Assembly: GCF_052857255.1 (NCBI RefSeq)
Contig: NC_135500.1
Span: forward strand, 54,647,272-54,711,271
Length of the DNA: 64,000 bases
Source: Amblyomma americanum
Taxonomy: Eukaryota; Arthropoda; Arachnida; Ixodida; Ixodidae
Reading direction: 5' to 3'
This document shows, piece by piece, positions 58,465 through 64,000 of the stretch; the first letter of the stretch is position 1; every line of letters begins with the position of its first letter. The translations under genes were made by a program, and so were the position numbers. The notes under the pieces are model-generated. The model searched no databases. It was given only the letters and a program-made list of their open reading frames with translations, and had not been told where the DNA came from.

Positions 58465-58529
58465 CTACAGAAGACAGGACTACAAAAGACAAGACAGACT
58501 ACAGAAGACAAGACAGACTACACAAGACA
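58465..58529. repeat. Short tandem repeat, ~19-bp unit
   Basis: Three to four imperfect units of CTACAGAAGACAAGACAGA (58465, 58480, 58499, then a partial), with echoes of GACTACAGA to 58562. Confidence 0.8.
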
Positions 58530-58612
58530 TGCCCAAAATACGACAAGACTACAGACTACAGAAATTTTCTGTCTTAGAATCCTGTAGTGCGTTTTGACTG
58601 GGAATGAATCGC

Positions 58613-58968
58613 GGGATGTGCTTAGGCACAGGTACGTTGGACCATGCTTCCGCTACCGCTGCTGCCCAAGAAGTGAAGATGTCGGGATCCGGGTCGTTGC
58701 TTTTGTAGACAGGGCTCGATGAGGATTTGTTCACGTGGCCTTCGATGCAGTGGTGACAACAGTGTGATCGCGTTGGACAAGGTTGTTCGTCTGGTATACT
58801 TGCATGGCGGCAATATCTGCACTGAATTGCGGGATGCGTTTAGGCACAGGAACGTTGGACCATGCTTCCGCTACCACTGCTGCCCAAGAAGTATATGGAT
58901 AGCGGGAGCTCATGGCGGAGGAACAAGTTCACGACAGGGCTATTTTCTTATGCTACACTTCGTGCAGC
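58613..58968. repeat. Dispersed repeat, copies 2 and 3 in tandem
   Basis: Copy 2 (58613-58690) and copy 3 (58823-58968) both start with GCGGGATG and GGACCATGCTTCCGCTACC-type sequence, as at 25076. Copy 3 matches the 25-kb copy for about 145 bases; copy 2 diverges after CCCAAGAAGTG. The intervening 130 bases are not obviously repeated. Family unknown. Confidence 0.7.
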
Positions 58969-58999
58969 GTTAGCGTTAGCATAATACAGTTGGTTTTTT

Positions 59000-59640
59000 G
59001 CAGCCATTCCTTTTTTCTGGCGACTCCTCACGACGCATGAGTAATTTCACGTGCAGAACACCTTGAGGTTTCGAGTAATCAAGTAGGTCGCCTTCTGAAT
59101 ATCAATTTTGTACACCCTTAATAACACTGGTCTTCTTTATGTAAGAATGGGGCAACCACACTTGAACTTTGATGCCCCCAATCTGAGAGCACTGCAGAAG
59201 GTTGTCAACCTGTTCTTCCATTGGGGCATCCAGCTGAACAGCCCCTTGCATGGTGAATCGACTACAAACCGGAGCTGATCCCAGCAATGATTGAATGGCC
59301 GCGAAAAGCAAGGTTGGATTCCTCTCCCTTAAATACACCCCTTTCTCTGTGGGCACAACTACTACTGGGATCCCGACCGTTCGTTGCTTGCGATGGCTCA
59401 CGAACTTGAAGTCCTTGTCCATATCGGCCACTGACTCGTCACCGTCCACGATCGTTGACTCATCCCCACTGAGCGATGAGGTCTCACTGGACGGGTGGTC
59501 GTCTCTATGTTCTGGTCGCTCCACTACGTGGGAAGCCATGACAGCCTCTTCCGAGCCATCCTCCTTAGATTGGCGTGATCTCTTAAAGATGCCGGAGCCG
59601 GAGTAGCCATAACCTTCCCATAGGGACAGTACCGCCTTGA
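59000..59640 (-). pseudogene. I-clade LINE ORF1, N-terminal part
   Basis: Minus-strand ORF 59539-59102 (145 codons) starts MASHVVERPEHRDDHPSSE and contains PVVVVPTEKGVYLRERNPTL, VCSRFTMQGAVQLDAPMEEQ and IKVQVWLPHSYIKKTSVIKG, a pattern I associate with I-group ORF1 (Gag-like) proteins in ticks. After the stop the frame continues YSEGDLLDYSKPQGVLHV to about 59010. The zinc knuckles are missing here but present in the copy at 43480-43670. It is an isolated fragment without ORF2. Confidence 0.65.
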
Positions 59641-59739
59641 AGATGCAGGCCGTCTTCGAATGTTCAAATAAAACTAGCTAAATTCGGTAAATAACCAGAG
59701 CTGAGGCGACAGTAGTTCGAACGTCTTCGTCTTCCTCCT

Positions 59740-60286
59740 CTTACCGGCCCCTGTGCTTCCACTATGGGTAAGTCGGCCAAATAGTGCGCTTCTGCCCGTA
59801 TCACCTGAAGGGTATGTGAGGGTTTTCACCTGATGCACACCGGCCACGCTATGGTGAACAACCCTGTGACCTCGAACAGTGCCTGATGGCCAGTGTCCCT
59901 CCTGCGCCCTGTCCACAGCGCCAGTCCTGGTTGCCATCACACCGTCGGTTCTTTTCCCCAGGTCGCCAGCAGTCCCTCTGGCAGGTCTCTAGAGCACACC
60001 GGGACAACTGAGGACGGCGACCTCTGGGGGTAGGGCTGCTATTGCTATGCAATTCGAACAACATCCTCCTCTCGCTGACTTGAACTTTCAACCCGACCTA
60101 CCACTCCCTGCTCTGACCACCTTCCGATTCTGATGCCCAGAGCAGTCTCTGCTCGATGCCACATTTCGACGAGCACCGTGACCCTCCACACCGGATACTT
60201 CCACGACGCACGTTCCAGAAAGTGAGCTCGTTTCCGCCGAAAAACCAGTCGCCGTTGACAATCACCATATGACTGGCCTCGTAGAT
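59740..60286 (+). pseudogene. Ty3/Gypsy Gag-protease region, left half
   Basis: In the plus strand just before the RTE a frame reads SELVSAEKPVAVDNHHMTGL then VD, continuing across the RTE (63484) as TGAEFSVL, giving a retropepsin-like DTGA motif. Further left the frame is broken; VRFCPYHLKG-type and SPGRQQSLW phrases resemble a Gag C terminus. The left limit is uncertain. Confidence 0.55.
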
Positions 60287-60445
60287 CATCATCATCAGCA
60301 GCAGCCTTACTACACCCACTGCAGGGCAAAGGCCTCTCCCATGTCTCTCCAATTAACCCTATCCTTTGCCAGCTGCATCCACCCTTTGCCTGCAAACTTC
60401 TTAATCACATCCGCCCACCTAACCTTCTGCCGCCCCCTGCTGCGC

Positions 60446-61486
60446 TTACTCTCTTGGAATCCACTCCGTTACTCTTAAGGACCAGCGGTTATCTTGCCTT
60501 TGCATTACATGCCCTGCCGAAGCCCATTTCTTTCTCTTGATTTCGACTAGGATGTCATTAACCCATGTTTGTTCTCTCACCCACTCTGCCCGCTTCCGGT
60601 CTCTTAACGTTACACCTATCATTTTTCTTTCCATGGCTCGCTGCGTTGTCCTTAACTTAAGCTGAACTCTTTTCGTTAGCCTCCACGTTTCTGCCCCGTA
60701 GGTGTGTACTGGTAATATTAAGCTGTTGTACACTTTCCTCTTGAGGGAAATTGGTAAACTGCCACTCATGATTGGCGAGAATTTTCCATATGCGCTCCAC
60801 CCCATTCTTATCCTTCTAGTTATCTACCTCTCAGGATCCGGATCAGCTGTCACTACCTGCCCTAAGTAGACGTATTCCGTCACAACTTCTAGGCTCTCGC
60901 TGTCAATTGTGAACTGTTGTTCCCTTGCTACGCTGTTGAACATTACCTTGGTTTTCTGCATGTTAATGTTTAGACCCATCGATCTGCTCTGCCTTCCTAA
61001 CTCATTGATCATGATTTGCATTTCACCTACTGAGTGACTCAGCAAGGCAATGTCATCAGCAAATCGCAGATTATTTAGGTATTCTCCATTTATTCTTCTT
61101 CCCGACTGTTCCCAATTCAGGCCTCGAAATGCCTCCTGTAAACATGCCGTGAACAGCATTGGCGAGATGGTGTCTCCTTGCCTGACGCCCTTGCTTATTG
61201 GAATTTTATTGCTGACTTTATGGAGTACTATAGTAGCTGTGCAGTTGCTATATACATCTTTCAGTATTTTGACATAAGGCTCTTCTACCCCCTGATTACG
61301 CAATGCATGTATGACTGCTGAGGTTTCCACTGAGTCGAATGCTTTCTCGTAATCAATGAAAGCTATATATAGAGGTTGGTTATATTCTGCGCATTTCTCT
61401 ATCACCTGATTGATAGTTTGAATATGATCTATTGTGGAATATCCTTTACGAAAGCCCGCCTGATCATTTGGTTGATTAAAGTCCAA
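60446..61486 (-). pseudogene. RTE reverse transcriptase, frameshifted
   Basis: ORF 61486-60824 (220 codons) has NDQAGFRKGYSTIDHIQ, IDYEKAFDSVETSA (motif A), GVRQGDTISPMLFTACLQ (motif B) and RFADDIALLSHS (motif C, both D present), then TKVMFNS. After a TAG near 60825 the C-terminal ORF 60805-60446 follows, with YNSLILPVHTYGAETWRLTK and DRKRAEWVREQTWVNDI. The RT start (61860-61490) lies in other frames. Core catalytic acids are kept, so decay is limited to a few shifts. Confidence 0.85.
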
Positions 61487-61844
61487 AGTTGCCCTGACTC
61501 TATTAGCGATTACCTTAGTAAATACTTTGTAGGCAACAGACAGTAAGCTGATCGGCCTTTAATTTTTCAAGTCCTTGGCGTCTCCCTTCTTATGAATTAA
61601 GATAATGTTTGCATTCTTCCAAGCTTCTGGTACAGTCGAGGTCATAAGGCATTGCGTATACAGGGTGGCTAGTTTTTTAGCACGATGTCCCCTCCATCCT
61701 TCAACAGATCTGCTGTTACCTGATTCTCCCCAGCTGCTTTTCCCCTTTTCATTGCTTCTAAGGCTTTCTTCATCTTTCGTTACTGGCGGGATGACGAATT
61801 GCTGTGCACTGCTGTCCTTCTCATTAATGCTCTGATTACATTGG

Positions 61845-63326
61845 CTACTGTACAGGTCTGTGTAGAACTCCGGCTACATTAACTATCTTATCCATAATGC
61901 TAAAGACATTTCCCTGCTTGTCTCTTAATGCATACATCTGGTTTTTACCTATGCCTAGTTTCCTCTTCACTGGTTTTAGGCTACCTCCGTTCTTTATAGC
62001 ATGCTCGATTCTCTCCATATTAAACTTCCTTATGTCGGCTACCTTGCGCTTATTTATTAACTTTGATAGCTCTGTTAGTTCTATTCTATCGGTAGAGTTA
62101 CACGCCCTCATGCTTTGGCGCTTCTTAATCAGATCTTTCGTCACCTGAGATAGCTTCCCGGTATCCTTTCGAACTGTCCTACCGCCTACTTCTACTGCGC
62201 ACTCCGTAATTATTGATGTCAGATTATCGTGAATTGAATGAACATCAAGATAGTCTTCCTCAGTTAAAGCCGAATATCTGTTTTGCAGCGCTATCCTAAA
62301 CTCTTGTGCTTTCCCTCTTACGGCTAACTCGTTAATGGTCTTCTTCTTCACTAGCTTCTTCTGTTCCCTCTTCAAGTCTAAGCTAATTGTAGACCTTACC
62401 ATTCTGTGGTCGCTACAACGCACCTTTCCAAGGACGGCCACATCCTGAATGATGCCAGGTTTAGCGCAAAGTATGAAGTCGATTTCATTTTCAGTTTCAC
62501 CATTGGGGCTCTTCCAGGTCCACTTCCTGTTCTCTCGTTTGCGGAAGAAGGTATTCATGATCCGTAAATTATTTCTATCCGCGAATTCGATTAATAGCTC
62601 TCCCCTGCTATTTCTAGTGCCTATCCCATAGTCACATACCGCGTGGTCGTCAGCCTGCTTCTTGGCCACCTTCGCATTGAAGTCGCCCATCAGTACAGTG
62701 TACTGCGATTTTGCTTTATTCATTGCCGATTCTACGTCCTCATAAATACTTTCAACGGTCTGGTCATTATGGCTGGATGTGGGTGCGTAGGCCTGCACTA
62801 CTTTCAGCTTGTACCTCCTATTCAGCCTTATTACTATAGCTGCTACCCTCTCGTCAATACTATAGAACTCCTCTACGTTGCCAGCTATATCCTTAATAAT
62901 GAGGAATCCCACACCTAGTTCTCGTCTATCCTCTAATCCGCGATAGCACAGTATGTGTCCGTCCTTTAGTACTGTATACGCCCCACCTGTCCTCCTAACT
63001 TCGCTAAGCCCTATCATATCCCATTTAATTCCCGCTAGTTCCTCGAACAGCACTGCTAGGCTAGCCTCACTAGATAAAGTTCTAGCGTTAAACGTTGTCA
63101 GGTTCAGATTCCAATGGCGGCCTGTCCGGAGCCAGAGATTCTTAGTACCCACCGCTGCGTCACAGGTCTGACCGCCGCCGTGGTCAGTTGCTCCGCAGCC
63201 GCTGGGGACTGACCGCCGAGGGTTAATTGGTTTGATCATAGAAGGTTGTAGCCAAGTACTACACCAGGGTGGCCAAATCCTGCTCTGGTGAGAGAGTGCT
63301 TTGTCGGTTCTGGTCACCGAGTTCAT
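61845..63326 (-). CDS. RTE endonuclease and linker (493 codons)
   Basis: The longest minus-strand ORF of the RTE. The apurinic-like endonuclease has NLTTFNARTLS (about residue 78), DMIGLSEVRR (catalytic E), VVQAYAPTSSHND, VLMGDFNAKVAKKQ (D and N), ENEIDFILC and CSDHRMV (terminal D-H). A basic linker follows (KRQSMRACNSTDR) and then MYALRDKQGNVFSIMDKIVN. The endonuclease nicks target DNA for reverse transcription. The frame leaves the family sequence at VLHRPVQ near 61860, where a frameshift separates it from the RT. All endonuclease signature residues are present. Confidence 0.88.
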   Translation of the reverse strand: MNSVTRTDKALSHQSRIWPPWCSTWLQPSMIKPINPRRSVPSGCGATDHGGGQTCDAAVGTKNLWLRTGRHWNLNLTTFNARTLSSEASLAVLFEELAGIKWDMIGLSEVRRTGGAYTVLKDGHILCYRGLEDRRELGVGFLIIKDIAGNVEEFYSIDERVAAIVIRLNRRYKLKVVQAYAPTSSHNDQTVESIYEDVESAMNKAKSQYTVLMGDFNAKVAKKQADDHAVCDYGIGTRNSRGELLIEFADRNNLRIMNTFFRKRENRKWTWKSPNGETENEIDFILCAKPGIIQDVAVLGKVRCSDHRMVRSTISLDLKREQKKLVKKKTINELAVRGKAQEFRIALQNRYSALTEEDYLDVHSIHDNLTSIITECAVEVGGRTVRKDTGKLSQVTKDLIKKRQSMRACNSTDRIELTELSKLINKRKVADIRKFNMERIEHAIKNGGSLKPVKRKLGIGKNQMYALRDKQGNVFSIMDKIVNVAGVLHRPVQ

Positions 63327-63473
63327 GCCGCACTCCAGGCCTGGTTATGCAATTCCATCAACACGCGGATTTATTTTTGAAACCCGGTGGAGAATTGCGC
63401 GGCACCAGGATTTAACCTCGGTCCTCTTGCACGCGAGGCGGACGTTCTACCTCTACGCCATCGCTGCATTACC
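63310..63473 (-). promoter_or_regulatory. tRNA-like head (Pol III A and B boxes) at the RTE 5' end
   Basis: On the minus strand: A-box TGGCGTAGAGG (63460-63450) and a degraded B-box GGTTAAATCC (63417-63408), about 33 bases apart, inside a sequence like a tRNA 5' half and TPC arm. It lies within the target duplication, directly upstream of the RTE 5' UTR, so it inserted as one unit with the LINE. Confidence 0.7.
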
Positions 63474-63483
63474 CCTCGTAGAT

Positions 63484-63840
63484 ACTGGTGCCGAATTCTC
63501 GGTTTTGAGTCGTGGTCTTGCTACTCTCTTGAGAAAATTGCGGACACTATGGAACGGCACATAAATACGGACAGCTGGCGGCCATGCGGTGATGTCTCTC
63601 GACGTCTGCACCGCTAGGATACCGATTCGCGTTATGATCTTCACTGGCTGCTTCTCTGTGCTGGCTCAGTGCTCGAAGAACCTGATCTTCGGCCTCCATT
63701 TTCTTCGCGAAAATGGTGCTATCATCGATCTCCGTCCAGTGCAGCATAGCTGAGGACAGTGAGCCAGGCAGGGTAGTTTTTGGTGCGTCCGATGACCACA
63801 TCACTCTACCACCGCATTCATCAATGCATTCATCACGCTA
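63484..63840 (+). pseudogene. Ty3/Gypsy protease region, right half
   Basis: Just after the RTE the plus strand reads TGAEFSVLSRGLATLLRKLR, then VCTARIPIRVMIFTGCFSVL, AQCSKNLIFGLHFLRENGAI and IDLR, ending in a stop near 63751. This is the order of a retropepsin: a DTGA active site split by the insertion, and the I-x-G-x-x-FL-x-x-x-GA pattern of the flap and C-terminal part. One frame change occurs near 63590. No RT is seen before the SINE. Confidence 0.65.
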
Positions 63841-63867
63841 CATAGAGACAAGGTATAAAGTTTGGTT

Positions 63868-64000
63868 TGGTTAATGGGGCTTTAACGTCATAAAGCGACT
63901 CCGGCTATGAGAGACGCCGTAGTGAAGGGCTCCGCGAATTTCTACCACTTGGGGTTCTTTAACGTGCACTGAGATCGCACAGTACACGGGCCTCTAGAAT
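63868..64000 (-). repeat. tRNA-derived SINE, cut by the window end
   Basis: A TTGGTTAATGGGGCTTTAACG motif and CTACCACTTGGGGTTCTTTAAC are the reverse complement of the body of the SINE at 56212-56454. The tRNA head lies beyond 64000. Confidence 0.85.

Larger units (their letters stand above)
60287..63473 (-). mobile_element. Near full-length RTE LINE with tRNA-like 5' end
   Basis: CCTCGTAGAT is repeated at 60277-60286 and 63474-63483, a 10-bp target duplication that fixes both ends. On the minus strand the element begins GGTAATGCAGCGATGGCGTAG, a tRNA-like head, continues through an endonuclease and RT, and ends in CTGATGATGATGATC at 60287. It is the intact counterpart of the fragment at 1348-3514. 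It splits a Gypsy protease reading frame. The coding sequence has a few frameshifts. Confidence 0.92.

Overview
The window looks like repeat-dense nuclear DNA of a chelicerate, most probably a hard tick. It has intron-scale gaps, tRNA-derived SINEs of a kind I associate with ixodid ticks, and many degraded retroelements (RTE, I-clade and CR1/L2-type LINEs, Penelope-like, BEL/Pao, Ty3/Gypsy) plus Tc1-like and hAT DNA transposons. The taxon is inferred from remembered repeat families, not from a search. I see no bacterial operon, rRNA, CRISPR array or canonical tRNA gene.

Layout. 1-3.5 kb: a minus-strand LINE 3' part, then a plus-strand RTE (7-bp target duplication) carrying a MITE with a TA duplication. 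3.85-19.6 kb: three phase-compatible candidate exons of a leucine-rich-repeat host gene (3851-4009, 12053-12265, 18916-19628). Their introns hold a Tc1/mariner-type transposase fossil, a full hAT element, a second hAT-like non-autonomous element that received a LINE, and two SINEs with target duplications. 19.6-25.1 kb: an I-clade LINE 3' half (RNase H) and a minus-strand CR1-like LINE with PHD/coiled-coil ORF1. 26.8-28.1 kb: a Ty3/Gypsy gag fossil.

28.1-45.2 kb is a nested stack. A minus-strand I-clade LINE is split inside its RNase H domain by a complete BEL/Pao element (28458-38838, 5-bp duplication GTTGG). The BEL element is itself split between RNase H and integrase by a plus-strand LINE (30039-34472, 4-bp duplication CAGT). 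That LINE is the youngest and best-preserved resident. It has two and a fraction 297-bp 5' monomers, each with a TATA motif and an in-frame ATG, a 2A-type ribosome-skipping motif at the start of ORF1, and an almost open ORF2. The I-LINE abuts a second CR1-like copy, making a chimeric ORF.

45.2-45.8 kb is an imperfect ~30-bp minisatellite whose units carry CpG-rich palindromes. 45.8-53.4 kb is quiet sequence with a few possible exons. 53.5-56.5 kb is a head-to-head inverted pair of Penelope-like copies, one interrupted by a SINE. 57.0-57.9 kb is a solo LTR. 59-63.9 kb holds an I-LINE ORF1 fragment and a Gypsy protease fossil split, at the active-site codons, by an RTE insertion whose 5' end is tRNA-like.

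Almost every coding region is a decayed transposable-element protein. The clearest reusable signals are the insertion boundaries and target duplications, which allow the order of insertion to be read.
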